Part shown: in pieces, positions 15,485 through 24,362 of the stretch
How positions within the stretch are numbered: position 1 is the stretch's first letter
Layout of the letters: each line of letters opens with the position of its first letter
Assembly (NCBI GenBank): GCA_024710905.1
Contig: JANJTV010000106.1
Coordinates: forward strand, 1-38,909
Origin: Anaerolineales bacterium
Lineage (GTDB): Bacteria; Chloroflexota; Anaerolineae; Anaerolineales; Villigracilaceae
DNA: 38,909 bases
Direction of reading: 5' to 3'
Position numbers and translations under genes: made by a program
The notes under the pieces: generated by a model
Database searches by the model: none
The model's input: only the letters and a program-made list of their open reading frames with translations
What the model was told of the DNA's origin: nothing

Positions 15485-15967
15485 ATGAAACAGGATCGAT
15501 TCCTTACCGGCATCCTGATCGGGATTGCCGTTTTGGTTGTCATTGCGCTTGCCCTGTTCCTGACGCGTACCGATAACCTGGAATATGTTGCCGAAGACAC
15601 TCCCGAAGGTGTGGTGCAAAACTATGCCGTAGCGCTATACAAAAAGGATTATGAAAAAGCCTATACCTACCTTTCGAATGGGCAGTATAAGCCGTCCTTT
15701 GAGCAGTTCCGCGATGCGTTCTTGATGAATTATGCCAACCCGGACCAGGCCGGTCTGGAGATTGGCAAGACGAATAGTTCTGGCGATACTGCCACGGTTG
15801 AACTGGGAGTTATTTTTGCACCGAGTGACCCGTTTTCCAGCGGATACCGCTCCACCGAGAATGCCGTTTTGGGGCTGGAAAACGGCCTGTGGAAATTGCG
15901 CCAGATGCCCTACCAGTACTGGTCTTATGAGTGGTACCAAGAACCTTATAACGAAGTGAAACCATAG
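15485..15967 (+). CDS. Membrane-anchored NTF2-like hypothetical protein
   Basis: A 160-residue protein from MKQDRFLTG, where GAAAGGA precedes the ATG. One transmembrane helix (about 9-26, ILIGIAVLVVIALALFL) is followed by an extracellular domain. EGVVQNYAVALYKKDYEKAYTYLSNGQY matches the start of DUF4878/NTF2-like lipoprotein domains, and the end, LENGLWKLRQMPYQYWSYEWY, is typical of the last strands of such folds. No catalytic residues can be named. It lies in a membrane-protein run, 8 bp ahead of the DUF5671-like gene. A binding or structural role in the envelope is the most that can be inferred. Confidence 0.7.
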   Translation: MKQDRFLTGILIGIAVLVVIALALFLTRTDNLEYVAEDTPEGVVQNYAVALYKKDYEKAYTYLSNGQYKPSFEQFRDAFLMNYANPDQAGLEIGKTNSSGDTATVELGVIFAPSDPFSSGYRSTENAVLGLENGLWKLRQMPYQYWSYEWYQEPYNEVKP

Positions 15968-15975
15968 GTGACCCT

Positions 15976-17904
15976 ATGAAAACCGTGCGCCGTTTATATT
16001 TCTTCCTTGTGGCTTTCATCAGCCTGGAAGTGGTGCTGTGGGGGCTGATTGGCCTGCTGCGAACCATCTTTTCCCGGGAATTGATCTTTCCCTCGACGGA
16101 TGTGCTGGCCCAGGCGCTTTCTTTAATACTGGTCGGTGTGCCGATCTTCTGGATTCACTGGCGTTGGGCACAGCATGCCGCCGGGCAGGATGTGGAGGAA
16201 CAAACTTCCACCCTGCGGGCGGTCTTTTTATATGGCTCACTGCTGGCGACGCTCATCCCGACGGTGCAGAATGTGCTGGCCTTCATCACGCGCACGTTCT
16301 TCCAGGTGGGCGGGCTGAGTGTGGGCCGGGCGTATTTTGGCGGCCAGCAAACCTGGGTGGATAACCTAATTGCGATTGCGCTCAACCTGGCAGCGGCCTG
16401 GTACTTCTGGAGCGTTTTACAGGCCAGCTGGCGTACCCTGCCAGAGAAAGATAATTTTGCCGATGTGCGCCGTTTGTACCGTTACATCTGGGTGCTGTAC
16501 GGCCTGTTGATGACGGCCTTTGGGGTGCAGCAGGTTCTGCAATTTATCTTCCATGTGCCATCGTTTGTCCTTGGCGAGCCAGGCAGGGAGATGTTTGGCA
16601 ACGGGTTTGCCTTGTTGCTAATCGGCATCCCAGTCTGGTTGTACAACTGGAATCTCTGCCAGGTTTCCCCGCAGGATGACCCGGCTGAACAACATTCCAT
16701 GCTGCGCTTGGGCGTGTTGTACTTGCTTTCCCTGTTCCCGGCAGTGGTGACACTGTTTGCGGGCGGTTTTACCCTGGACCTGGTATTCAGGCAGGTACTG
16801 GGGGATGGAGAGACAATCAGCATTTTCTTGCAGCAATTTGGAAATACCCTGGCCGTGCTGATTCCGATGGCTATGTTGTGGGCTTATCACAACCTGTGGC
16901 GTGGTCGCGAAATCGAAACGTATGAAGCACCTACCCGCCAATCTGCCCTGAACCGGCTGTATGGTTATGTGCTTTCGCTGTTCGGGCTGGGGGCCGTCAT
17001 GCTCGGGCTGGGATTGTTGCTTTCTCTGTTGATTGATTTACTGCTTGAACATACGGCATTATGGGGCGATTCGTTCATTGGTCAACTGGCGGGTGGCCTG
17101 GCCGTGCTGCTGGTCGGCCTGCCCATCTGGTTGCTGCACTGGATGCCCTTGCAAGCGGAGGCCCTTTCTGCAAATGAAGCGGGCGACCATGCTCGCCAAT
17201 CGGTTGTCCGGCGGGTAGCCCTGTACCTGGTGATTTTTGTGTGTGTGATTGGCGGCATGGTTTCGGCCGGGCTGCTAATTTATCAGTTGCTGAATGCAGT
17301 GCTGGGCGGTGAATCGATACAGCTGATTGAAGTGTTCAATAGTGCTCAGGCTTTGTTGATTTTTACTATCTTTTTGGTCTATCACTTCAATGCCCTGAAA
17401 ACAGACGGTTCACAATCGGCTGAAGTGTTGGCCGGTCGGTTGAGCCAGTTTGCTGTGTTGGTCTTTGAGCAGGAAGGCAGCGGGTTTGGTGCGCCGGTGG
17501 CTGAATCCATACGCCGGACCGCCCCGTTGGTACCGGTGGCTGTGCAGGCCATTGAGCAGGGTATGCCTGAAGATGCCCACCTGGTGAAGGCCGTGGTATT
17601 GCCCTCCACGCTGGCGCTTGACCCGCCTGAGGCTCTGCGACTGTGGCTGAAGGATTTTGAAGGCGGGCGGGTGGTTGCGCCGGTGCAGCAGGAAAACTGG
17701 CACTGGGCCGGGCAGGTCAGCCAGCGCCCGGGTGAGGTGGCCGCCCAAATGGTCAGGAGCCTCGCCCAGGGTGAGCCCGTCAGGGCGACTGGCGGCGCAT
17801 CCGCGTTGCAGGTGGTGATCTATATTTTTGCGGCGCTGTTTGCCATCCAGTTGCTTTTCTTCCTGTTGATTTTAGGCATCTCGCTGGTGGCAGGCCCATT
17901 TTAA
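15976..17904 (+). CDS. DUF5671-like membrane protein with three internal repeats
   Basis: A 642-residue integral membrane protein built of three repeats of about 162 residues. Each begins with an (R/N)RLY element: RRLYFFLVAFISLEVVLWGL (5-), RRLYRYIWVLYGLLM (165-) and NRLYGYVLSLFGLG (326-). Each carries the motif LVG(V/I/L)P(I/V)(F/W)W: LILVGVPIFWIHW (50-62), LLLIGIPVWLYNW (213-225) and VLLVGLPIWLLHW (377-389). Four helices per unit give about 12 helices. A soluble domain (about 480-605) and a last helix (611-638) follow. It resembles DUF5671-containing proteins, whose function is unknown. It is the last gene of the membrane run before dnaN, 52 bp away. Confidence 0.75.
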   Translation: MKTVRRLYFFLVAFISLEVVLWGLIGLLRTIFSRELIFPSTDVLAQALSLILVGVPIFWIHWRWAQHAAGQDVEEQTSTLRAVFLYGSLLATLIPTVQNVLAFITRTFFQVGGLSVGRAYFGGQQTWVDNLIAIALNLAAAWYFWSVLQASWRTLPEKDNFADVRRLYRYIWVLYGLLMTAFGVQQVLQFIFHVPSFVLGEPGREMFGNGFALLLIGIPVWLYNWNLCQVSPQDDPAEQHSMLRLGVLYLLSLFPAVVTLFAGGFTLDLVFRQVLGDGETISIFLQQFGNTLAVLIPMAMLWAYHNLWRGREIETYEAPTRQSALNRLYGYVLSLFGLGAVMLGLGLLLSLLIDLLLEHTALWGDSFIGQLAGGLAVLLVGLPIWLLHWMPLQAEALSANEAGDHARQSVVRRVALYLVIFVCVIGGMVSAGLLIYQLLNAVLGGESIQLIEVFNSAQALLIFTIFLVYHFNALKTDGSQSAEVLAGRLSQFAVLVFEQEGSGFGAPVAESIRRTAPLVPVAVQAIEQGMPEDAHLVKAVVLPSTLALDPPEALRLWLKDFEGGRVVAPVQQENWHWAGQVSQRPGEVAAQMVRSLAQGEPVRATGGASALQVVIYIFAALFAIQLLFFLLILGISLVAGPF

Positions 17905-17914
17905 TAACCAGAAG

Positions 17915-17923
17915 TGATATACT
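17915..17923 (+). promoter_or_regulatory. Candidate extended -10 promoter for dnaN
   Basis: TGATATACT (TG-N-TATACT) is an extended -10 element in the 52 bp before dnaN. No good -35 lies 17 bp upstream, because that position is inside the end of the preceding gene. CGGGAG precedes the ATG at 17957. Confidence 0.35.
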
Positions 17924-17956
17924 TTTTGAAATTTTCGTTACGGGAGAATTCATCGC

Positions 17957-19087
17957 ATGAAAGTTACCGTCCTTCAAGAGAACTTGGCTCGCGGTCTGGG
18001 CGCGGTTTCGCGCGCTGTGTCTTCCCGCAGTACCCTGCCCGTGCTGGCGAATGTGTTGCTGGCCACCGATGACGGCCGGCTGCGCCTTTCAGCCACCAAC
18101 CTTGAAATGGGCATTACCTGTTGGATTGGGGCCAAGATCGAGGAGGAAGGTTCGACCACTGTCCCCTCCCGAACCCTGTCGGACCTGGTGAGCACCATGC
18201 CAGACCCGCAGGTAAGCCTGAGCCTTGATACTGGCACCCAGACCTTGAATGTGCGCTCGGGCGCTTCCACCAATGACATTAAGGGCATTGACGCCCAGGA
18301 GTTCCCACCGCTGCCCGTACCGGATTTTGCCGAGGCGATCCTAATTAATGTGGCAGATTTCAAGGAAATGATCCAGCAGGTGGCGTTTGCTGCCTCTGCC
18401 GATGAGGCCCGTCCGGTATTGATGGGTGTGCTCTTGAAAGTGGAAGGCGACAAGATTATTATGGCTGCCGCAGATGGTTTCCGGTTGTCTGTGCGCACGG
18501 CTACACTTTCAACACCTGCTGCCCAGCCGGTGAATGCCATCATCCCAGCCCGCGCGCTTTCTGAGCTGGCGCGTATCGCCGGGGAGAGCGACCAGCCAAT
18601 CCAGATGGTGATGCCAAAAGGACGCGGCCAGGTGGTGTTCCGTGTGAAAGATGCTGAACTGGTTTCGCAGTTGATTGACGGCACGTTCCCCGATTACCAG
18701 CAGATTATTCCCCGCTCCCACAAGTCGCGTACGCTCGTCTCCACGGCTTCGCTGCTCAAGGCCTGCCGCCAGGCGGAGATTTTTGCCCGCGAAGGTTCGA
18801 ATGTCGTGCGCCTGAACATCAAAGGTAGCGGCGACCTGCAGCCCGGCGAAGTGGAAATTTCGGCCCATTCCGAAGAAACCGGTTCAAACGAGACGATTGT
18901 GGAAGCCACGGTGGACGGTGTGCCGTTGCTGATTGCCTTCAACGTCAAGTACCTGCGTGAAGTGCTGGAAGTGATCAAGACGCCAAATGTGGCGGTTGAA
19001 ACTAGCGCTGCCAATGCGCCGGGGGTGATTCGCCCGGTGGGGGATGATGATTTCTTGCATGTCATCATGCCGATGCACCTGGGATAA
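17957..19087 (+). CDS. dnaN: DNA polymerase III beta subunit (sliding clamp)
   Basis: A 376-residue ring clamp that tethers polymerase III to DNA and serves as a docking platform for repair and initiation-control proteins. Family features run throughout. MKVTVLQENLARGLGAVSRAVSSRSTLPVLANVLL is the first clamp domain's start. DARPVLMGVLLK and AADGFRLSVRTA lie in the middle domain. LIAFNVKYLREVLEVI, followed by the C-terminal FLHVIMPMHLG, matches the family's (Y/F)-x-x-(V/I)-MPM-x-L end that forms the peptide-binding pocket. It lies 5 kb from the DnaA-box cluster, on the strand that would be leading if replication starts there. A terminator follows at 19113-19146. dnaA, its common neighbour, is absent from the window. 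Confidence 0.97.
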   Translation: MKVTVLQENLARGLGAVSRAVSSRSTLPVLANVLLATDDGRLRLSATNLEMGITCWIGAKIEEEGSTTVPSRTLSDLVSTMPDPQVSLSLDTGTQTLNVRSGASTNDIKGIDAQEFPPLPVPDFAEAILINVADFKEMIQQVAFAASADEARPVLMGVLLKVEGDKIIMAAADGFRLSVRTATLSTPAAQPVNAIIPARALSELARIAGESDQPIQMVMPKGRGQVVFRVKDAELVSQLIDGTFPDYQQIIPRSHKSRTLVSTASLLKACRQAEIFAREGSNVVRLNIKGSGDLQPGEVEISAHSEETGSNETIVEATVDGVPLLIAFNVKYLREVLEVIKTPNVAVETSAANAPGVIRPVGDDDFLHVIMPMHLG

Positions 19088-19112
19088 AACAGTGTTCTGT
19101 ATTCAGGAGATG

Positions 19113-19146
19113 AAGAAGCGTTGGGAGAAACCCGGCGCTTCTTTTT
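19113..19146 (+). terminator. Rho-independent terminator after dnaN
   Basis: AAGAAGCG (19113-19120) pairs with CGCTTCTT (19136-19143). Two G-T wobbles and a GGG/CCC extension close an AGAAA loop, and T residues continue to 19146. Confidence 0.9.
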
Positions 19147-19192
19147 ATTTGCCGGCAAGGTGGGTTAGAATATCTTTGAGTATTGATTTCCC

Positions 19193-21511
19193 ATGACCAT
19201 GCCCAGCCCTTCTTCCGACCGTGTGCTAAGTATTTACCTGGCCTTGACCCAGTATCCCATCCTGGCGTCGCGTATCCGTTCACGGATGCGCGACGCGTTG
19301 TTCCAGCGCGGTATTATTACAGAAGAAGTTTTTGAAGCGGAAGTACGTGAAAAGGCTGTCCAGTCGCAGCGCCGGGAAGGGTTAAGCGACCCCTTTGCCG
19401 AAGAATCTTATGAATTGTGGGAGATGCGTCGGGAGCGCATCCGCGACTCACTGACCGATTTTTACTTTGCCTATAACCTTCCCTATGATGAATTTGAGCA
19501 GCTGGTTAAGCAAGCCATTGGCGAGCGCGGCAAGCCGCCCAATATGGTTTCGTTCAACCCGGAACTGGCTCCGCAGGATATGCTCTTTGACCAGGCCGAA
19601 ATGATTGAACGCATGCCCGCCGAGAAGCGCAAGCACCTTTCGCACCGCCTGCAGGAAATCAAGGCAGTCTTAATCCGCACCATGATCAGTGACCAGCTGG
19701 CCTACCTGAAAATTGCCCGCCAATGGTTCACGGTGGCCGACCTGCGCGATATTCGCCGCCGCAAGATCGGTTATGGCAAGATTGGCGGCAAATCAGCGGG
19801 CATGATCCTGGCGCACCGGATAGTCAGCGAGATTGGAACGCCGGAGATGAAATCGGCGGTCAAGATTCCCGTGTCTTATTTCCTCGGCTCGGATGTTTTC
19901 TATACATTTATGTCGGCCAACGGATTAATTCACTGGGCTGACCAGAAATACAAGCCTGAATCGCAAATGCGTTCGGAGTACCCGCAGATTCAGCAGGAGT
20001 TCGTGCAGGGTAAGTTTCCACGCGACATCCTGGACCGGCTGCGCGGCATCCTCGACGAAGCCGATGGCCAGCCGCTGATTGTGCGCTCCTCCAGCCTGTT
20101 GGAAGACAATTTTGGTACATCCTTTGCCGGGAAGTACGACAGCTTCTTCTGCCCGAACCAGGGTTCGCCCGAAGAAAACCTTAATGCACTGGTGGAAGCT
20201 ATTGCCCGCGTGTATGCCAGCGGTTTGAACCCGAACGCCCTGCTTTACCGACACCATAAAAACCTGGTGGATTACGACGAACGAATCGCTGTACTGATCC
20301 AGTTTGTGGAGGGCGAGCATTATGACCGTTATTTCATGCCGCACGGGGCGGGCGTGGCCTTTAGCCGCAACCTGTACCGCTGGTCGCCACAAATCCGCCG
20401 CGAAGATGGTTTCTTACGGCTGGTCTGGGGGCTTGGCACCCGAGCGGTGGACCAGACCGGCAACGACCATCCGCGCTTGGTGGCACTCAGCCACCCGTTG
20501 CTGCACCCGGCCGCCGCCACCAAGATGATTCGTCGCTACTCGCAGCAATTTGTAGACCTGATTGATCTGCAGGAAAATACCTTCAAGACCCTGCCCATCC
20601 AGGAAGTGTTGAACCCGCGTTATCCGCCGCTGCGTTACATTGCCCAGGAAGACCAGGGCGATTACCTGACCGCCATGCGTACCAACATGGTTGATCCGGG
20701 GAGCATGGTCATCACCTTTGATGAAATGCTGCGCCGTACGCCCTTTGCCGAGATGATGAGGACGATGCTGCGCCTGTTGGAAGAAAAATACGAATCGCCG
20801 GTGGATACTGAATTCACCGTGCAGGTGGTGGACCCGCAGGCCATCCAGCCGCAAGTGCGTATCACCCTGCTGCAATGCCGTCCGCAAAGCGCCATTGCCG
20901 AGGAAGATGCCAGCCTGCCGGAAGACCTGCCCGAGCAGAGCATTATTTTTGCCACCCGGCGCATGGTGCCGCGCGGCACAGTGGCAGGCATAAGGTATGT
21001 CTTGTTCGTCCCGGCGGAGGGCTACTTTTCACTGAAATCGCAAACCGAACGGTACAAGTTGGAGCGAGCCATTGGTGACCTGAACAAGGCGCTGAAAGAT
21101 GAAAACTTTATCTGTGTTGGACCGGGGCGCTGGGGCACCTCCACGCCAGACTTGGGGGTACACGTGGCCTATGGGGATATTTACAATACGCGTGCGCTGG
21201 TGGAGATTTCAGGTCAGGGGGTTGGGGCCGCGCCGGAGCCGTCGTTTGGTACACACTTCTTCCAGGATTTGATGGAGGCCCACATCTACCCCCTGGGCGT
21301 GTTCCTGGACGACGAAGATGCTATTTTCAACCGGAAGTTCTTTTACGATACCCCCAACCGGCTGACCGAGTGGTTGAATGTTGACCCTGCCCTGGTGGAT
21401 GCGCTGCGCCTGGTCCAGGTGGAAGATTTCAAGGCCGGGCATCACCTGAACCTGGTGATGGATGACGAAGAAGGCCGGGCGGTGTGTTACCTCGAACCGG
21501 AACGGCCTTAA
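19193..21511 (+). CDS. PEP/pyruvate-binding (PPDK N-terminal-like) domain protein
   Basis: A 772-residue cytoplasmic protein. Residues 1-190 are a charged helical region with no clear family. An ATP-grasp-like PPDK/PEP-synthase N-terminal domain covers about 195-565. It has the nucleotide loop KIGGKSAGM (196-204), the hallmark LIVRSSSLLEDNFGTSFAGKYDSF (K/R-SS, with R298), GAGVAFSRN (385-393) and the closing LLQCRPQS (559-566). The swivelling phosphohistidine domain (a GG-x-T-(C/S)-H-A-type motif) and the PEP-binding TIM barrel are both missing. Instead there is a 200-residue C-terminal region with GPGRWGTSTPDLGV that I cannot name. True PEP synthase or PPDK activity is therefore unlikely; ATP-dependent phosphotransfer or regulation is possible. 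Its stop is 1 bp from the convergent glycosyltransferase stop. Confidence 0.82.
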   Translation: MTMPSPSSDRVLSIYLALTQYPILASRIRSRMRDALFQRGIITEEVFEAEVREKAVQSQRREGLSDPFAEESYELWEMRRERIRDSLTDFYFAYNLPYDEFEQLVKQAIGERGKPPNMVSFNPELAPQDMLFDQAEMIERMPAEKRKHLSHRLQEIKAVLIRTMISDQLAYLKIARQWFTVADLRDIRRRKIGYGKIGGKSAGMILAHRIVSEIGTPEMKSAVKIPVSYFLGSDVFYTFMSANGLIHWADQKYKPESQMRSEYPQIQQEFVQGKFPRDILDRLRGILDEADGQPLIVRSSSLLEDNFGTSFAGKYDSFFCPNQGSPEENLNALVEAIARVYASGLNPNALLYRHHKNLVDYDERIAVLIQFVEGEHYDRYFMPHGAGVAFSRNLYRWSPQIRREDGFLRLVWGLGTRAVDQTGNDHPRLVALSHPLLHPAAATKMIRRYSQQFVDLIDLQENTFKTLPIQEVLNPRYPPLRYIAQEDQGDYLTAMRTNMVDPGSMVITFDEMLRRTPFAEMMRTMLRLLEEKYESPVDTEFTVQVVDPQAIQPQVRITLLQCRPQSAIAEEDASLPEDLPEQSIIFATRRMVPRGTVAGIRYVLFVPAEGYFSLKSQTERYKLERAIGDLNKALKDENFICVGPGRWGTSTPDLGVHVAYGDIYNTRALVEISGQGVGAAPEPSFGTHFFQDLMEAHIYPLGVFLDDEDAIFNRKFFYDTPNRLTEWLNVDPALVDALRLVQVEDFKAGHHLNLVMDDEEGRAVCYLEPERP

Positions 21512-21512
21512 G

Positions 21513-22955
21513 TTACCGGATGATTTGATAAACGGACATGCGCCGATTGTTGAAAACAGGCTCCAGCCTGAAATCCCCTGTGCAGTCTTCGATTTCGCCG
21601 GGGTTGAGCTGGTTGACCGCACCTTTTTCGTTAATCACAACATAATCCCCTTTCACTAAATCAGCACACTGGTCGGTCAGGAAGGTATCCCGATTGGTGA
21701 ACAGGCGCATGGCGCGCGGCTTGAAGAAGATCACCACGGCATCTTCAGGCGTTTCCTCGCGGATGAATTCATACATTTCATAGCTAAACGGGTCGTACGG
21801 CCCGGAAATATCCTTGTAGGTGAACAATGGCTGGGCGTATTGCCAACTTACCAGCAGGGAGGCAGCGGCGATGATGCCCCACAAGCCTTGGTGCAGGCCG
21901 CCCGGCCAGGCCTGGCCGATTTTGGCAACCAGCCAGCCGGAGAGCCATTCGCCGCCTTCCCAGGCAAAGTACAGGTAAAAGGGTAATAATGGATAGATGA
22001 AGCGCAACCCCTGCCGTTCAGGCCAGCTGATGAAAAGAAACAGCGTAAGCAGGAAGTAGGCCAGTACGGGCAGTTCCTCGCGCCGTCGCAGCCATGCGCC
22101 GAACAGGAACAGCCCTGAAGCCAGCCAGAAGAAGACCGTCCCACCCATTAAGTCCCGAAAGAAGATGGCTGGCAGGGTCAGATAATAAACAATGTTTATA
22201 TACAGCCGTTCCAGGCTGAACAACTCGCTGTAATGGGCGAAATAGGACTGCTGCCCGCCGGGGAAGACCAGTAAAGTAAGCAGGATGCCTGCGAACGCGG
22301 CGGCGTAGGGGATGAGATTCCGCTTCCAGTCGTGGAAGGCGGTCCGGGTGAGCCCGTGCGAGAAGAACACGGCCACCAGCAGGAGAATCCCGTTGGTGCG
22401 AATTGAAACTGCAGCGGCGATCAGAATCCCGATCATCCCCAAATAAAGCGGGCTGGCCTGTTTGTAGCGTTTGAGCAGCAGCAAGACCAGCGTGGAGACG
22501 GCAAGGAAAACGAAATCGGACTGGATGTGGTCAACGGTCAGCAGTATGGCCGGGTTGAGAGCCAGCGCGGCGGCCAGGGTCAGGGCGGCCAGGCGCGGCA
22601 TACGCGGGCGGATATACAGGAAAAAGGCCAGCACGGCCAGCAGGAAAAAGGGCAGGTTGACCAGTTTGAGCGGGGTGATTTTGGGGCCGAAGATGGCAAC
22701 AATGGGACTAATCAATAAGGGGTAGCCCCAGGGGTAGGCCTGTGGGCCGGGGCGAAAGCTGGATTCTTCGATGGTGAAGATGTTGCGTTGCACTTCCTCG
22801 GCCATGTTGCCGTTGACGATGCTCTGCGCTTGTAAGATATAGGCGGCGAAGTCATCGCCCCAGTCGTGGCCGATGGTGAACATGGAGAAGCCCAGCACGG
22901 CGCTGAGCAGCAGCAGGGCTGTGAACAGGAAGGTAGCGATGGAGGGGAATTTCAT
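21513..22955 (-). CDS. GT-C fold membrane glycosyltransferase-like protein (GT39/PMT-type)
   Basis: A 480-residue protein with about 11 transmembrane helices, resembling the ArnT/PMT family (glycosyltransferases using lipid-phosphate sugar donors outside the cytoplasmic membrane). The first periplasmic loop holds the acidic motif HDWGDDFAAYI (30-40), in the place of the family's catalytic Asp. AYPWGYPLLIS (about 73-83) is the usual P-x-G-Y-P segment. The C-terminal about 90 residues form a soluble domain with YEFIREETPEDAVVIFFKPRAMRL, common in Chloroflexota and archaeal members. It starts 2 bp after the histidine kinase stop. Acceptor and sugar are unknown. Confidence 0.8.
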   Translation of the reverse strand: MKFPSIATFLFTALLLLSAVLGFSMFTIGHDWGDDFAAYILQAQSIVNGNMAEEVQRNIFTIEESSFRPGPQAYPWGYPLLISPIVAIFGPKITPLKLVNLPFFLLAVLAFFLYIRPRMPRLAALTLAAALALNPAILLTVDHIQSDFVFLAVSTLVLLLLKRYKQASPLYLGMIGILIAAAVSIRTNGILLLVAVFFSHGLTRTAFHDWKRNLIPYAAAFAGILLTLLVFPGGQQSYFAHYSELFSLERLYINIVYYLTLPAIFFRDLMGGTVFFWLASGLFLFGAWLRRREELPVLAYFLLTLFLFISWPERQGLRFIYPLLPFYLYFAWEGGEWLSGWLVAKIGQAWPGGLHQGLWGIIAAASLLVSWQYAQPLFTYKDISGPYDPFSYEMYEFIREETPEDAVVIFFKPRAMRLFTNRDTFLTDQCADLVKGDYVVINEKGAVNQLNPGEIEDCTGDFRLEPVFNNRRMSVYQIIR

Positions 22956-22957
22956 TA

Positions 22958-24211
22958 TTATGTTGCGGGCATCGAAAGCGTGGATGTCCCGGCGGGCGGC
23001 AGGAGCACGCTGAGGGTGGTGCCTTTGCCCAAGCCTTCGCTTTCGGCCCAGATGCGCCCGCCCTGGGTTTCGATTAATCCCCTGGCAATTGTCAGGCCAA
23101 TCCCCAACCCGCCAAACTGGCGCGTGGTGTGTGACTCCACCTGGTAGAACTCCTGGAAGATTTTTGGCAAGTGCTCGCTGGCAACCCCAATGCCGGTATC
23201 CTGTACGGTGGCCAGCACATTGCCTTTGTATTGCCTTGCGCCGAGGGTAATTTTCCCGCCGGAGGGGGTGAAGCGGATGGCGTTGTTGAGAATGTTGATG
23301 AAGGCCGGGGTCAGTTTTTCGGGGTCGGCCGTCACCAGCAGGGATTGCGAAGGAAAGTCCAGTTCGAGGGTCTGGCGTTTCTCCTGGCTGATTTGTTTCA
23401 TTTCTTCGTAGGCGGCGGTCAGCACCTGTTGGACGGGCACCACCCGCGGTTTGAAGGTCAGGCCCTTGGCCTGCAACAGGTGCAGGCTGGTCATTGACTC
23501 GATCAACGAACGCATCTGGCTGGCGGCGGCTAGCACGCGTTCGGCGTGTTCAGAAACTTCGCTTTCCTCTTCCTGCTGTAAAAACGATGCGTACCCAATG
23601 ATGATTCCCAGCGGGGTGCGTAGTTCGTGCGAAGCCAGTGCCAGGAAGTTGTTCTTCAATTCGTCGGTTTCGCGCAGGCTGTCGTAAGCGCGTTGCAGGG
23701 CCTGGATTAACCGGGCATTGTGAATGGCGACCGCGGCCTGCGAAGCCAGCACGGTCAGCAGGCGCTCATCTTCGGCAGAGAATTGCCCGCTGTTCTTGTT
23801 CATGGCCTCCAGCACGCCGACACCTTTATCACGGATTTTCATCGGCACGCCCAGCAGGGAAGTGGGGGAGAAATCCAATTGCTGGGCCACATTATTGTAA
23901 TGGCGTGTGTCCTGGCTGACGTCGTTGATGATGATCGATTTCTCGTCTTTGAAGATGCTGCCTGCAATACTGCCTTCCAGTGGCACGGGGATCTGAGCCA
24001 GCTTCTTGGGGTCCGATCCACTGGAGGCGGCAAAGACCAGCCGGTTGCGTTTCTCATCGTACAGCAAAATGGAGGCCGCCTGGCAATCCAATACGTCGCA
24101 GGCCACATTGATGATGCGTTGCAACAGCTCATCCAGGTTCAGCGTGGAATTGAGCGTAACGCTCATCTCGACCAGTTTTTCGAGATGTTGCAGGCGGGGG
24201 TCAGTGTTCAT
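22958..24211 (-). CDS. Soluble GAF-domain sensor histidine kinase
   Basis: A 417-residue cytosolic kinase with no transmembrane helix. A coiled N-terminus (1-24), a GAF domain (about 25-165, with ASILLYDEKRNRLVFAA and LGVPMKIRDKGVGVLEA), the HisKA dimerisation helix with phospho-acceptor H195 in LALASHELRTPLG, and a HATPase domain. N box NILNNAIRF (306-313), G1 DTGIG (338-342), and G2 FGGLGIGLTIA (366-376) with the usual glycines. No response regulator is adjacent, so it is an orphan kinase. The GAF domain could sense a small ligand or redox state, but no haem or chromophore ligand can be assigned. The glycosyltransferase-like gene follows 2 bp later. Confidence 0.93.
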   Translation of the reverse strand: MNTDPRLQHLEKLVEMSVTLNSTLNLDELLQRIINVACDVLDCQAASILLYDEKRNRLVFAASSGSDPKKLAQIPVPLEGSIAGSIFKDEKSIIINDVSQDTRHYNNVAQQLDFSPTSLLGVPMKIRDKGVGVLEAMNKNSGQFSAEDERLLTVLASQAAVAIHNARLIQALQRAYDSLRETDELKNNFLALASHELRTPLGIIIGYASFLQQEEESEVSEHAERVLAAASQMRSLIESMTSLHLLQAKGLTFKPRVVPVQQVLTAAYEEMKQISQEKRQTLELDFPSQSLLVTADPEKLTPAFINILNNAIRFTPSGGKITLGARQYKGNVLATVQDTGIGVASEHLPKIFQEFYQVESHTTRQFGGLGIGLTIARGLIETQGGRIWAESEGLGKGTTLSVLLPPAGTSTLSMPAT

Positions 24212-24334
24212 GGTGAATATAGTGTAGCGTGTTTTTAAGTCGAAGGCAATAAAAATCTGTCATTATTTCGAAGAATATTCTGCCAGGTCGATGAATGAGA
24301 AACGTCGATGAGTAGGAAATAGTAAATATACGCC

Positions 24335-24358
24335 GTTTATTTACTGTGATAAGTAAAC
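24335..24358. repeat. Inverted repeat between histidine kinase and ABC permease
   Basis: GTTTATTTA and TAAGTAAAC are complementary arms (one G-T mismatch) around CTGTGA. The element lies 4 bp after the permease stop and 124 bp before the kinase ATG, in the only notable gap of this minus-strand stretch (24212-24362). It could be an operator upstream of the kinase. It lacks the T run of a terminator. Confidence 0.5.
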
Positions 24359-24362
24359 AGCG

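Noticed and set aside
21121-21180. CACGTG in the PEP-binding-domain gene as a third parS
   Set aside because: The flanks (TACACGTGGC) do not match TGTTNCACGTGAAACA.
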